Positions 24,551-44,010 are shown, numbered from the stretch's first letter. The stretch: DNA of 64,000 nucleotides from Tomocerus qinae (GCA_020055645.1 CM034549.1:28851930-28915929), one strand, 5' to 3'. Notes: generated by a model not told the origin, from the sequence alone. A program made the numbers and translations.

Positions 24551-26675
24551 CCGGTTCTCTAGTCACAGTTTTCTTGTAGTGTTCCATGGCAGCCTTTTGC
24601 AATTCCTCTGTAGTCTGTCGCTCTGCGGGATCGGTGATTCCAAGCGTATCCAGTTTCCACAGACTTTGAACATCAGAACTTGTCGTAAGCAGACCCGTCA
24701 CTAGTGTTGCTGTAGTCTTTTCCCGGTTTTGGTTGGTCTTCCCCATGAGAGTCCATCCTAGTCTGGTCTCCATCGCCACCGGGCCACTAGGCAAGTCATA
24801 CTTTCTTCCGGTGAGAAGTTTACCAGCGACGTCTCCTCCAATTAGAAGACGGATCTCAGGACAGTCAGCACCAACATCGGTCAAACGGATGTTTCTTTCT
24901 TGGAGCTCCTTCATCCACGGGCCAGGCTGGACACGGGGAATAGCTCCGCAAATCTTTTCTTGATCCAGGGCTACGAAGTTACAAAGGTAGCTCCCATCCA
25001 TGCTGCGCAGCCAAATTCGGTACTGCCGTCTAGACTTTTCCTCCGTGGTATGTCCGCCGAAGAGGCAATTACGGAGTCTTTCCTCACCAATGCTGGCATA
25101 GCCCAGTGTAGCAGCGGTGTAGTCGTCCAGATATGACCGTTGTGACCCACAGTCGATGAGTGCTCGAACCACCTTCTCTTCAGATCCATTGTAGATAACC
25201 ACGAGGAGGGTTTGGAGACACACATCAGGAGTGCAGGTTTGACTGGCGAGTGTAGCAGATTTTGGAGTCGTTTCGGTCGCAGTTTCCCCAGAAATCTTTA
25301 CAGGAAGTTGTGGACACATGACGACAACGTGACTCTTTGAGCAAAGCGGGCATCGGACAGCGGGCCTACATCTTCCGGTGTGATTCCTCAGACAGCTGCT
25401 GCAACATTTCTTTTCTTTGGCGATTTTTATTTTCTCCTCCAGAGTTATGCTTGGTGCACGAAAGCAATCTGGGCTGGGATGTTTGTTGTCGCAGAAAATA
25501 CAGCAGGGCTTGTCCTTGATCGTCGGTTGACTGCCACTAAGGAGTACGGCTGCCGTAGCGGTCTCCTTCGTGCTCGATTCGCTCTTTTGTTTGGTTTTCT
25601 TTGCAGGTTTCTCATCTTTTTCCAAGGAAAACCCTTTTCTTGCCATTGCGATTCTCTCTTCTCCCTCAACTTCACCACGAAGAAAGGCCATGAGAAGAGT
25701 CAGCTCACTCGGCGGAGGCGGCAGTGCTAAGGCTCCGTCGGCAGCTTCTGCGATGGGCACTTCTGGTAGAGTTTTTCGATGATTCCTGCTTCTTTCCCAT
25801 GTCCGCAAAACTTCCTCCGGGAGGCAGGATTCGACGAGCGGATATAGCATAGCCGCATATTTGTCGGATGCAACTCCTAAAGTCTCTAGAGCTCGGAGCG
25901 AAGTTTCTAGTCGGTCATGAAGGCTAGACAAAAGAATTTTTTGTTGACTTACTGCATTCTGCAACACCAACTTCAGCAGCTCTCGGACGTAGACCTCTAC
26001 CAGGATCTCTTCTTTTCCGAACCTCCTCTTCATGCTCTCGATTGCCTTTGGGTAACAACTGGCACTCGGGGGGAAACTCGAGACAAGTTCTCCGGCCCTG
26101 GAATCCTTCACCACTGCTTGGAGCAGATATTGGAATTTGTCGGCGGCACTCATCACAGTGTCTTCGTCAATTTTCTGAAATTGTCCCCAGAAGCCGAGCC
26201 AGTCCTTTGGATCACCAGAGAATTTCTTCCATTCTATTTTTGGGAGTTTCATTCTCTGGTCGATTCTTCTTCCCACGGGCTGCGAACGTTCGCTGACAGT
26301 CAAGTAGGCGGATTCCTCTCGTTCTCTTGTTTTTGCGACGAAAGCCTCGTAAGCTGCTCGCAGTATACCAGCTCTGTCTTGGAAGGCTTCTCCTCCGGCG
26401 TGCTCATCGTTGATCTCGTCTTGAATGTCGACTGCTTCGGGAAGATGTGCCTTTTCTCGTAGAGCTTCCATGATTTTAAAGTCTAACTCTGCGAGGAAAG
26501 CACTTTTCCTGTCCAAATTTTTCATGAAACCATCCAGGGTGATTCGGTCAGGGTCAGGTTTCAGGAATTCTTCTTCAACTTCGGTAGCATTTCGGTTGAA
26601 TCCTTCTCTGACTGGAGCTCTTTCCATCCGCAGGACATGGATATACTGTGTGACTTCGGCAAGAGTAGGAGGCAT
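24438..26675 (-). CDS. BEL/Pao gag and aspartic protease
   Basis: A 745-codon frame starts at ATG 26675, 83 bp inside the end of the 5' LTR. A gag-like domain (DUF1759 type, around KIEWKKFSGD at 146-155) is followed by cysteine/histidine clusters of zinc-knuckle type (about 391-454, for example CCIFC and CPLC). Next comes a retropepsin-like protease (DUF1758 type) whose active-site motif is ALIDCGSQRSYL (about 505-516). The usual DSG/DTG is DCG here, so the Asp is retained and the next residue is Cys. It would form the particle, bind RNA and process the polyprotein. The useful frame ends near 24540, where reading must move +1 to enter reverse transcriptase; the last ~35 codons are out-of-frame readthrough. 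Confidence 0.92.
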   Translation of the reverse strand: MPPTLAEVTQYIHVLRMERAPVREGFNRNATEVEEEFLKPDPDRITLDGFMKNLDRKSAFLAELDFKIMEALREKAHLPEAVDIQDEINDEHAGGEAFQDRAGILRAAYEAFVAKTREREESAYLTVSERSQPVGRRIDQRMKLPKIEWKKFSGDPKDWLGFWGQFQKIDEDTVMSAADKFQYLLQAVVKDSRAGELVSSFPPSASCYPKAIESMKRRFGKEEILVEVYVRELLKLVLQNAVSQQKILLSSLHDRLETSLRALETLGVASDKYAAMLYPLVESCLPEEVLRTWERSRNHRKTLPEVPIAEAADGALALPPPPSELTLLMAFLRGEVEGEERIAMARKGFSLEKDEKPAKKTKQKSESSTKETATAAVLLSGSQPTIKDKPCCIFCDNKHPSPDCFRAPSITLEEKIKIAKEKKCCSSCLRNHTGRCRPAVRCPLCSKSHVVVMCPQLPVKISGETATETTPKSATLASQTCTPDVCLQTLLVVIYNGSEEKVVRALIDCGSQRSYLDDYTAATLGYASIGEERLRNCLFGGHTTEEKSRRQYRIWLRSMDGSYLCNFVALDQEKICGAIPRVQPGPWMKELQERNIRLTDVGADCPEIRLLIGGDVAGKLLTGRKYDLPSGPVAMETRLGWTLMGKTNQNREKTTATLVTGLLTTSSDVQSLWKLDTLGITDPAERQTTEELQKAAMEHYKKTVTREPDGRYLGLPAMDFRSWSTKEQPKPRREAAAVDYEETEI

Positions 26676-26740
26676 CTTGGCTTCTTGAATTCACAGATTG
26701 TTGTTGAAAACAGGAACTTTCTTCTTTATTTCCTTTAGGG

Positions 26741-26758
26741 TCCTAACCAGGGGCGCCA
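26741..26758 (-). other. Primer-binding site
   Basis: Three bases inside the 5' LTR the minus strand reads TGGCGCCCCTGGTTAGGA. It begins with the TGG expected to pair with a tRNA 3' CCA. I could not assign the tRNA species from the sequence alone. Confidence 0.75.
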
Positions 26759-26761
26759 GAA

Positions 26762-27266
26762 TGTCAATTTTAGCTACTAGCTTGGTATTAACAACTCAAA
26801 TGTTCAAAAAATGTTAGGAAACTAAAGGTTTTGTTTGTAAAAAATCTAGCAAATTATTGTGTGTGCCTAAGTGTCGGTATGGGGAAATTGAGACTGGTGA
26901 GAAAACGTGTAAGTCGTAAAGCTAATTTTATTTACAGAAGTTGAGTGAAGGAAGAGCAAAATGCAAGTAAGTTGAAATGACAGGTAGGTAGCAGTATAAA
27001 TAATATTGCATTGACCTTAGCATTCATACAATCAGCTTAGTGTTAATCGCTGGTTCATACATTCAAATACCTGCCGGCTTCCAGAGACTAATTATTTAAT
27101 TATGTAGTCTGGAAGTCGGTTGTAAGTCATACATTCACATCTTAGTAGGTCAAAAAGTCACACTATCTTTAGAGTTTTAGGACACCAAAAAATCGTACGA
27201 TCTAGGAATACAGACAGAAATCTAAAACTAATTGACCATATGAATAATAAGGCTTGGGATTTGACA
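26762..27266 (-). repeat. 5' LTR of BEL/Pao element
   Basis: This 505-bp LTR shows no difference by eye from 20697-21201. In the element's orientation it is the promoter-bearing copy. It is followed outward by the GGAAGG target duplication at 27267-27272. Confidence 0.95.
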
Positions 27267-28590
27267 GGAAGGTGATTACCACGCAACTGAGCAAGACAAT
27301 TGCTTTCATTTTTGGCAGCCCTCAATGATTTTTTGTCACTGTTACTGTACTGAACCAAATGATTCAAAGACCCTGCAGTTGTTAGTTTCTCTTTCTCTAG
27401 CATTTTGACGTAATTCTGCTAATAAACACCGTAGGGACCCACCCGCAGTACGCCTTTTACAATTCAGCCTCCCTGCTACACTCTCATCACGATTTCAAAT
27501 TAGAGATTTCCAATCTCCACAGGCTTTTACCATTAGTCATTTCATCATTTCTGTCCATTCTTTATATTGCCTGCATTAGTATCCGGAATATTAATGCTTT
27601 TAGTGTATATCATCGTAAAGATATTCATCTTCATTAACTGCTCTGAGTATTTAATACGGAAATACCAAAATTCTAGGCTATGCAGTTGCAATTTTTGACT
27701 AAAGCAGCCACTGAAAGAATTTTGAAGGCTTTTAGGGTCTCCTTAGTAGTTCTATTTGTCTAATGCATATAGTTATGGCGTAAAGAAGTCATTCCTTTCG
27801 GATTCTTTAAAAACGTAAGATATTTCTATGAATCTCGCAGCTGTGTACATTTGTCAGCGCAGCGAGAACATTTATGTCGCAAACGAAGAATTTATAGGCA
27901 CTAAGAAACAACTGAGAGTTACTAAAGCAGACAGTAAAATGAGAGAAGTGCACATTAAAAGCTATCTCATTATTGGATATTAGATGCACACGACAGACTG
28001 TCTTCTGTAAAACTACTATTTATAGCATTTAAGAGTTTTTCGGGACTTGGACTCACTCCGTTAAACAAAACAAGAAGACTTTCTCGCATAGAATATATTT
28101 GGAATAACGTTTCTAACGTATATGCATTATAAAAATGTCTCTATAACCTAAGATTGCTAAGAAGTTAAAAATTTCATTTAAAAAACGAATATCTCAAGAG
28201 ATCATGGAATACTTGTAGACTTTGGCTGTACCAGTTTGGAAATCTGATATACTATACTGTTTTGTTGGCAGCTTAACTTTCTTCACTTAATTTATCTAGA
28301 CAGACAAAAGCGATAATAAATACATCAATCCTTTTTGATAATGGTGGCATTTTCTAAATATGGCTGGCAATGTGACAATATAACGACTATTTAGAAAGAA
28401 ACATATCATCAAACACAATCGTGCGAAAATAAGCCTAGGAGTGTAATTTACAAAATATTTTACTAAATCTCTTAATTTAAAATGTGGAAAGTTTATTTTC
28501 CAGGGTTTATATTTATTTTAATTATGAGAGATATGTAGATACGCTTCGTACAGTTCGAAAGTTAAGTACTCTCGCGTTTTTTTAAAACTG

Positions 28591-28663
28591 GACGAAAAAA
28601 AATGCTGCGCCCCCGGCTCCATGTTAAACTAGGCATAAATGAGGCGCAGCATTTTTTTTCGTC
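28591..28663. repeat. Perfect short hairpin (21-bp arms, 31-bp loop)
   Basis: GACGAAAAAAAATGCTGCGC plus one further C at 28591-28611 is exactly inverted at 28643-28663. The loop contains CCCGGCTCCATG. It could be a tiny foldback element or a stem-loop RNA. No target duplication or promoter element is evident, so I make no functional claim. Confidence 0.7.
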
Positions 28664-31600
28664 TAAATATTTAATGGCTACACAATAAGTATATTGACTG
28701 CGATGTTTTATTGGGTTTATTACATCATTAAAAATGAAGTATTTGACATTTGGTAGATCTATCTTTACATAATGATTCCATCAAAAAGTGTCACCAGCAT
28801 CAATGTCAATTCGCACTTGATGTCATCCATTTGAAAAATGAAAATTGTAAATTGGAGGATAGATATAGTGGATGTAAATTGATGTGGAGAGTGTGGTGCT
28901 TTTGGATAAATGGAATACATTAGATAGTGAATAGAATAATGGAAAGAGACAAATAACAAAGTTGAAAGCTTAAACATGAATATTTGACACAGAGATGCCA
29001 TAGGAAAGGAAGCGGTCGATAACTTGCTTTTAGGTTTCGTTCGCTTTAGCTGTGGCTCGCTTCGTTTCGATGCTGGTCTGTCTGTTCACTGGCTTATTAT
29101 CTCTAACAATAAGTAAAATCGCATAGTACACGTATGTACATTACATGATGTAGCTGAAGTGAATAGTACATACGTAATAATATTATACGCATATGTTATA
29201 ATAATATGATAGTATAATGCATGTATATTGTATCGGCAGGCCTGGCATTAGCACGTACTAGCAAGCATAACCTTTACAACTTGAAGTTTGTCGTAAAGAA
29301 TATACTATTTGTGCTTCGTGCCGATCGTATGGTTGCTTTACTCGCTGCAATTTGAAAAGAATGTTCTTCTGACTTGAGATAGTTGAGTTCAATGTGATGT
29401 AGCCTAGAGAGCTATGAACCGCTTACTTATCTCCTGTGTGCTGAGCAGACCATCGTTTCGTTTAATGTTACATATAACACAAGTCCGTATTATTATTTTG
29501 CTCAGCTATAGAGAGTGTAGAGCAGTGAGAGAGCCACAGGCAAAGGAAAGCGAAGAAGAAGCGTCTCAACGCTTCGCTTACGGAGTTTATGTAATACTAG
29601 CAGTTGAGTAGTGTAGAGGGACAAAAAGAACAAGTCGACAACCCCTCTCCATTCCCCTTGAACTAAATTTATCATGAGGGTCACCTCTCTTTCCTTCTCC
29701 CACTCCATTTTCATCTGGTGCCATCTTCACCACCGATTGCCGACTCCACGCCAAAAGTTATTTCCCAACAGTCACTTCTCGTCCTATACCTTCCCTCTCT
29801 CTCCTACCTTCGCATTTCTTATGCCTACTTACCAAAACAATTCCTCTTCAGCGCACTTACTCACCAAATATGCTCAATATTTATTTCTGCAACTACAATC
29901 ATCTTGAAATTTTACTATTAGCCTCGTTAACCCTTTTCCAGCTCTCATACACAAACATACAAATCGCTATATATAAAGAAGAAAAACTGTAAATGAGAAA
30001 ATTCAGAACATTTTCATCGCATTATAGCTAGAAGCACATAAAATATTGGCTTTTCAATTGTAAGAAACATTCGTTACAACGAATTTTAAATATTCTCATT
30101 AAAATGAATCTAGTACAAGTTTACCGATATGCATTGAGATAATGAGAATTGAATGATGAATTCATTTCATTCTAGATGCGTGAAAAAGGGCAAATCGTAG
30201 TACCTCTTGTCTCACTGAACCCAACACTTAACCAGTATTCACTGTCAGTATCGTAGAGTTTTATGGCTACAAAAAGTAACAAAATGACCGACATTTTTAG
30301 GCTTTTACTAGTACTACTTATATTTTTCAATTTTTGCCTCATTGCATTCTGCATGGTACCAACCCGTCTATTATAGTTCCAATTTTGAATAGGATGAAAA
30401 AAATTAAATCAATTATTGGAAATGTTGCAACTTTACTATTTGTTTACTCAAATTAGGTGTCTTGGATTGGACATGGTTTCAGTTCATATCGGTTTGATTG
30501 ATTTTTGCTTTTTAGATATATCTATTTACTGTATCAGGCAGATTGAACTTGCTTCATATGTTGGATGTGTCCAGTCAATTAACAGCAAGTAAAGCTTAAA
30601 AGTGCAGAGGATAGTTACATAGAATAACAAAACTAACGTGGAACTGACAGGAATTGTAAAATCCTACTATGCAACAGCATAAGTATTGTAGAATTAAAGG
30701 ATTCTTTGTGGGATGGACAATCTTTAGATTAAACTTCTCAGTACCCAACTTATTTCTACAGTGTTCTAGCAAACTGTAAGACAATTAGGTTACAGATAGT
30801 TACACAATTAGACTCTAATGAGTTCACAAGGAAGGTTTGAGGAACACTTTGTTTGCTTTGCTCATGTTATCATTTACTGCTATTACACTACATAACATAG
30901 TACTAGAGTTAAGTCTGTCCTTATGTTTAAAACTTAATACATTTGATCAAATTAGGTATTTGTTTATAGGATCAACTTTTCAGCTTGACCTGGTATCGGT
31001 AAATGCAACAAAAGCATTTTTCTTACTTGTGAACATTTCATTATAAATAACTTGTACACCAACTCTTATTGTTCTTTGCACTCGAAAAATTTTTTAATGG
31101 TTTACAGATAGGTTAGTGGTCCTATCTAAATCTTACATTGATAGTCTTAGTAATGTAAAGAATTAAAGATTTTAGGTTCCTAAATGATCTTTACGAAAGC
31201 ATTTTACCGATGTTCTGTATTCTTGGAGGACATTACTGAAGGACTGTAAACAGATACTAACTACGAGTAACGATGGATTCTACCCTGTTATATTTTATTG
31301 TATAAATCTGAATATATAATCAGAACTTTTAATAATTTGCACTGAATTCCTAAAAACTATTGTTTATGAAGGTAATTACTAGAAATTGAAGTTTTCTTTA
31401 ATTCATGATGTACCCAGATAGTCTTATAAAGTGGATCCTAACGAAGTTTTGTACATAGTTTCCTGTAATTCCAAACGATGTTTCTTGACGTATATTGAAC
31501 TTTGTACATTTACATCCTTGTATATGATGAAATCGATTCTTTAATTAGTTTAGAAAGTTAAAGCGGTAGAGGGAGGGAAATTTTCCTACAAGTCAAAAGC

Positions 31601-34600
31601 AATTTGCATTTGAATACTTTCTTTTGCAATGAAAATATATTAAAAAGATGAATGCAGCAATATAAAATATTGTTCCATCACTTTGGTGTAGGTATAGTAC
31701 TTCGAGCTATGTAAAACTGAAAATGTTTTAGTCGTAACGTATCCTGACAGTTGTTCTCGTGTCGGAAAAAGCATAGGTCATAGAAACGGTTGTGCTAGAC
31801 TTGTAAAAAATGTTGATGTACCGGGTGCAAACGCTGAAAGTGTAATTTAATCAGTGTCGAAAGAGTAGAGTAAAAGTCTATGAAATATTCACCCTGTATG
31901 TTTGTACAAATGAGGAGAGGCTCCAGTCCAGCCAGATGCAGAGCTGTATGGCTTAGATAGAGCAGGCGAGTGCGAGAGAATGAATGCTTGGTATTACATA
32001 TAAAGTACACACGCTTAGATGAATATATTATATATTGCCTTCCAGTATTATCTTTTTGTTCGTATAGTTTCTCATTATCTCACCCCTTCAACTCGAGCTT
32101 GATACTCATTCATGCTACTCCCTAAAATTTCCATTTCCGATTCTGTCCCCTCACTTATTTTACATTACCGACCATATCTTTGTAGTACATTCAAATATAA
32201 ATATATATACTCTACAGACTACAAATAAGCTATAAGCCTAACTATTTATATCTATAGATGGAGAGAAAATTCTCTCACATAATCACAAAATGCTCTCCAC
32301 TCGGTTACATACACTTAGCAAAACTATTTCATTTCATAAATGTCTGCATACATATAGGTGCATTTTATACACGAGTAGACAATTCTAAAAGCTTACTAAA
32401 TAGCAGTAGCTGAAATGTGTAAAATAAACACACACTATATCACAAGATTATTTCATGCTATATGCTATTCATGTACATCAGAGTGTAGTTAAATACAGTA
32501 CAGACTATATACCTATAAATATACTTAAAAAACATCCTATCTCAGTGTAGCCAGTACAGTATAAACATTTCCCTTCGCCTTGTACTTTCTATAGGGAGAT
32601 AAAGCCGAGCTTTGCCATGTAATGCTATGCAACATTACGTGAAGCTAGCTTAAGGCTTTTCAGACTGATATGCGCTAGTTAAAACGTATTATCTTCATAT
32701 TACACTCGGGTATAATAGGCCTACGTTTTACAAACAAGTCAGCCAAGACCAACATCAGCATCGTGAACTGGAAACGTGAATGTGGATCCCTCTTCATTCT
32801 ATTTCATACTTCATTCCATTACATTCCGTACGGCTGTTGTACACTTTTACCATTGGAGACGAAACGAAACCACCTTTACGCTTCCCTAATATGATTATTA
32901 TCCATATACCTTATATTACCACATCTAAACGCAATCTATATATATAAAGGCCTTTTTCGTGTTTACATTTATACTCATCCATCGTAACCTTTGCACTTAT
33001 ACGTAATAATATTTCCTTTTCATTCCCTTTGATTGATGTTGCATGGGAATAACTATTTCACTATTAATAATACAAAACTACCCAGGAGTGGTAACTTAAG
33101 TCTCACGGCTCACACATCCTGAGTACTACTGAAAAAACGAAAGACTATTGCATTTAAAGTGTGCGTGTTTAAACCTCTCGCATAGACGTATGAAACGCTC
33201 ATGGATTTTTATCTCCTGGAAATAAGAGCTCAATTAAAACTAAAACTCAAACACATTTCCCTGAAATGTGCAAGCATTAGGCATGTAATAGCAATAATTA
33301 AAATATTTTGGGGCAATCATTTTTATGCTTGTTTATATAGAAAGTCTGCAGTATAGTAGAATGAAAGTATATGGGGCTAGGTAATAATGCTTTGTAATTA
33401 CACGTCCTGCTCACTTTTTCCGACGGTTTTGCTTCGTTAGTTTTGTTGAAATATTCGACTAGAAACTCTTATCTGACATTAGAACGTGCATGTTGACTGA
33501 GAATTCTCATAGTTAAGGCAGTATTAAATTCCATTTACATCAAGACAGCTCATGGACAATTCACGCTTGCTGTGAGATGTTATATACAGAAGTTACAGAA
33601 CTAATGTCAATAGTGTAAAATAAGTTTTCAATGATGGACTATTGTATTTCATAGCTATACTAAGAATGTGAACCACATAATAGGACCCTGTTCTGTAATA
33701 ACTTTATAAAGAAACTAGCACAAAAAGTAAGCAACACAAATAAGGCATTAATTCAATAGAAACAGTGATGTACTACTACTACGTCTCAAACTTGCGTCCT
33801 GGCTCTACCCTTTATCGCAAGTGAACTGAACTAAAGTAATCTTGAAAAGCACTTCACTCCAATCGTTTTATTATTCCAAAGACTTTGATCAATAGAGAGT
33901 AGCAGAGCAGTAGGATTTGAACGAGTGAGTGAGCTGGATTTAACGAGGACAAACCAAATCGGAGCAGAAGAGCAGGATGAGGTTTATATAGCTAGGCAAT
34001 CTCAGACGAATCTTTATGACTCTTTATTGGAAGTCTCTTTCCTTTACATACAAATACTTACAGCAATTGCATATACGTGTACATTTATTAGTATCTTTAA
34101 TTTTAAGCTGGGTGCTACCACCAATTCCTTTTTATAGGCCAGGGACATTCTACTACAGATAAATACTATAGTCTTTCAATTACGTCTGTTGTTTATGATT
34201 TTACATAACCTCGCCATTCACTCCGCTCCAACATTTTCAAAGCTCTAAAACATGCACTGTAATTCACAGACAGCATAATCTGTACTTTTAATTGTAAACA
34301 CATCCTTTTTGTTCCACTTTGTCTCAGTTTTCCATTTATATACTCACTGGCTCACTATACTGAATGAAGTCTATTAAAAATGCATACAGTGCAAATTCAC
34401 TGCATACTTGTTTAGTAAACACTATTGAGGACATTGTTTATGTTTAGCATGGAATATGGATGAACATTAGCTATGAATAATAAACACCCAATCAAAATCG
34501 TTCATAAGCAATGCAATTGTTTGTGTAAATCGTCATTATCAGGTTTTTACCTACCAATTAGAGCAAAAAAGGATTATTGCATACATTATCTATCCGAAAA

Positions 34601-36657
34601 CACAATGCCTGTTATAGGCTGTGTATTTGTCATCTGTGCTAGATTCTACTAAATGAGGGCAAAGTGAGATAAAAAGGTGAGAGTATAATGAATGAAGAGA
34701 TGTAAATGTATCAATACACTTTATATGTATTTTATGCTTTGAATACTAAAATTCGGGTGCAATTTTAGATTTATGTTGTATAGAAGATAACAAAAAGATA
34801 TAGACGACATGACAGGAGTAGGAGATACAAAACGATAGAGCAAAGCGAGGTAAAACAGACAATGAGAGAAGAGGGTACGGATAGCCAAGTTGGAGAGTAG
34901 AAAAAGTAGACAATAGCACACAATGCATAATGTATGACAGAACAGACAGAGCGTTATAATGTACCTATGAGAATCGCTCACCTGCTGGCACTGCCAACTC
35001 AAAATAGAACGTATTACTCTCTAATTCAAAATCTAATCCAGTCTTCTCAACCAAAGTAAAAGCACTGCAGTAAAAGCACACTGTTGTTTACATCAGTACA
35101 TAATATTAATATTTTTCTTGGCTTATTATCATTATCATCCCCCATGATTTTACTACATTTTGATAATAAATCTTCTTTACTTGGGACACACATTTTAAAT
35201 AGATCAAGTTGTTTTTCCTAGTAGAGATCTATTTTACTCCAAATATTGTAAACTTAGAATATTGTACTACCCTGTAAGTTATATAGACGTCAATGGAGAG
35301 AATGAGGTCGTAATTTTGTCAAGCGTCATTTTGTTCCTTTTCTATTCGGCGGATTTAATAAGGTAAGAGAAATGATGTCATCATCATTTGCCTGTTTTGT
35401 GCATTTGCCACCTACTTCTCTTACGCTTAAGTCAGCCAAGCGATAGAAACTATCTCCTCTCCTGTCTATCGTCTCCTGCTACTCTCTACTACTGTCGTGT
35501 CTGTTATTCACACTCCTACTATAACAATACGTAAAAGATGTAACGATCAAATGATTTTGCTGCATACAAAAGGTGTTCATTCTACGTACAAAGTGTTCCG
35601 ATGTACACGGTTGACGATAAGTAGGCGGCATGCTCAACTAAGTAGTTAATAAAAATTGCTTAGGCATTGTACACGTCCTACTTTTTGGGTTGTTTTTAGT
35701 ACTATGTATTATTAAGTTCCTCATATACATAATAATTTGCCTGTATTTTCCCCAAAGCAATAAATCGCATCTCATTGCTTAACTTATTTGCGTACTTGAA
35801 GTGTCTTATGAATATAAGATGATCTAATCTTCAGGCAATATAAGACCACAAGGTTTAGTTGTCGGTGTTTTATGTCCCACTGATGATAGCTGTATTGGTA
35901 CACATTGTTATGTCGGTATTATTTTTTTTATTGTGCAGAGATTGCTATCAGGAAAGAAGATTCTTTGTTTTATTTGTCATTTATGTAATGTCGCTTTTGT
36001 ATGTAATTTTGGCAGCTACAGCACTATACAATTATAATCATAATAACATTATGTCGTTAATAACATTATGTCGACGAGTCTTTCAATGAGTCTTGCTTGA
36101 CATTTAAAGTATGGATGTAGTATAGAGACGACAAAGTTTAAATTCGGTCAGAGTATTCCATAGTATACCTCATTGATATGACTGCAGTGTAATTAACCAT
36201 CATTGATCGTTCAGACTTCAGAGTGCAGATAATGCAGGAGGACATACGTCGTACAAGGAGAAAAAGACGACAAGATACATGATTATGATGGACTAAAACC
36301 TCAATATCTGTAGTGCATGATGTCTTTGTATTCAGCAGCTACTACAATGCACAAAGAACCACCGCACAGACTCATCTTTGCCATTTTCTCGACCCTAGAA
36401 AATAGACTACGTATACAAAGTTCTTGCTAACTCCTACGCAATGACAGTACCCACGTTTGTCAACTTGCATCATGCTACATACGTAATCAACTGGAACACA
36501 AACTATTTTTTATGCTATTTTTGATCAGCTTGTCTAGCACTGTGCTGTAATGGCTATAACTGAAGGAATGAATGAATGAATACTTATAATGATTTAACAT
36601 CATAAAAATGTTACAGCTACAGAGTAGTAAGATACATTTTCATGAAAAGTAATTTCA

Positions 36658-36663
36658 TTTAAT
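36658..36663 (-). terminator. Possible polyadenylation signal of EFTUD2
   Basis: The minus strand reads ATTAAA 176 bp beyond the EFTUD2 stop codon, the nearest common poly(A) hexamer variant I found. It is supported by position only. Confidence 0.3.
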
Positions 36664-36838
36664 AATAAAAACATATCTACAAATAATGAAGACTGAAGAC
36701 AAATACGAAATGCTAGTTACTATTATGTACATTCATTCATCACAAGAAATAAAATTTGCAGTACAAATTACAAACATTAAGTTTTCTATTCTCTCCAATC
36801 AAATTACCACGTCACGCGTATCTCTAAACGTTTGCACT

Positions 36839-43373
<6,535 letters not shown>

Positions 43374-44010
43374 AGCAAATCCAGTAGCAATTAAATGGCA
43401 ATACAATTGTCTACAAAATCTCCGAAATGACAATCTTTTATACAAAGCAACAGCTCGCGCTCGGCAGCAGTCGAACAGTTTTAAAGCCGCATAAATAGCC
43501 TTTGAATTTTCCGCTCAACAACACTCAGACACATACAAATGTAGCAATTTTGATTTTGAGCGTTCCAATTCAAGGGGATCTTGGTCTTTTGTGTATTTTT
43601 CACTGTATACAATAAATGGAGACCTTTTGCTTGCTTAAGTAAAAGGTCTTAAAGTTAAAGGTATTTAAACCATTAATTATATTTAGTAAGTTTGGATTAG
43701 AATATTTTAATTAACAACAAAAATATGTAATGATCCGTGATAAATAAATAAATAAATAAAAAATATCATGGGCTAAATATAATTAATTTTTCATTCAAAA
43801 ACCCAATGAATTATGAAACTTAAATCAGGAAAATGTTTGAAAATATTTAATTTTATGAGACTTGAACTTGCATTCTTGAGGTTTTTGTCTAATAAAAGTC
43901 AATATTATACGTATGATTTTGCGATTTCCGGATAATCCGGAATTACAATAATCACAAAGAATGGATAGGTATAGCATTTCAAAATGGTTTCATAAAAGAA
44001 ACTTTAACGT

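Larger units (their letters stand above)
20697..27266 (-). mobile_element. Full-length BEL/Pao LTR retrotransposon
   Basis: A 6.57-kb element is framed by two 505-bp LTRs and a GGAAGG target duplication. On the minus strand it reads 5' LTR (26762-27266), primer-binding site, gag-like region with zinc knuckles, aspartic protease, reverse transcriptase, RNase H, integrase with a C-terminal tail, polypurine tract, and 3' LTR (20697-21201). This domain order, and the gag and protease types, are those of BEL/Pao. No envelope-like frame is present. By eye the LTRs show no difference, which implies a very recent insertion. The internal coding region is nevertheless broken by four single-base frame shifts whose net effect is zero, so gag and integrase lie in the same frame. 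The copy is either freshly inserted and affected by consensus errors at A/T runs, or was copied from a defective master. Confidence 0.95.
27273..36838. other. Gene-poor AT-rich stretch
   Basis: No gene is supported here apart from the hairpin at 28591-28663. Open frames such as 29674-29907, 34721-35002 and 35859-36089 are hydrophobic or low-complexity translations of AT-rich DNA without motifs. A short direct repeat (AATAACATTATGTCG, twice) lies near 36041-36073 and a GAAT run near 36565. Confidence 0.5.

Noticed and set aside
21963-26688. Many plus-strand frames of 60-181 codons over the retrotransposon
   Set aside because: They are antisense shadows of gag-pol, which carries clear domain motifs on the minus strand.
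35859-36089. 76-codon hydrophobic frame resembling a membrane protein
   Set aside because: It starts from TTG, lies in AT-rich DNA where random translations are hydrophobic, and has no motif or splice context.
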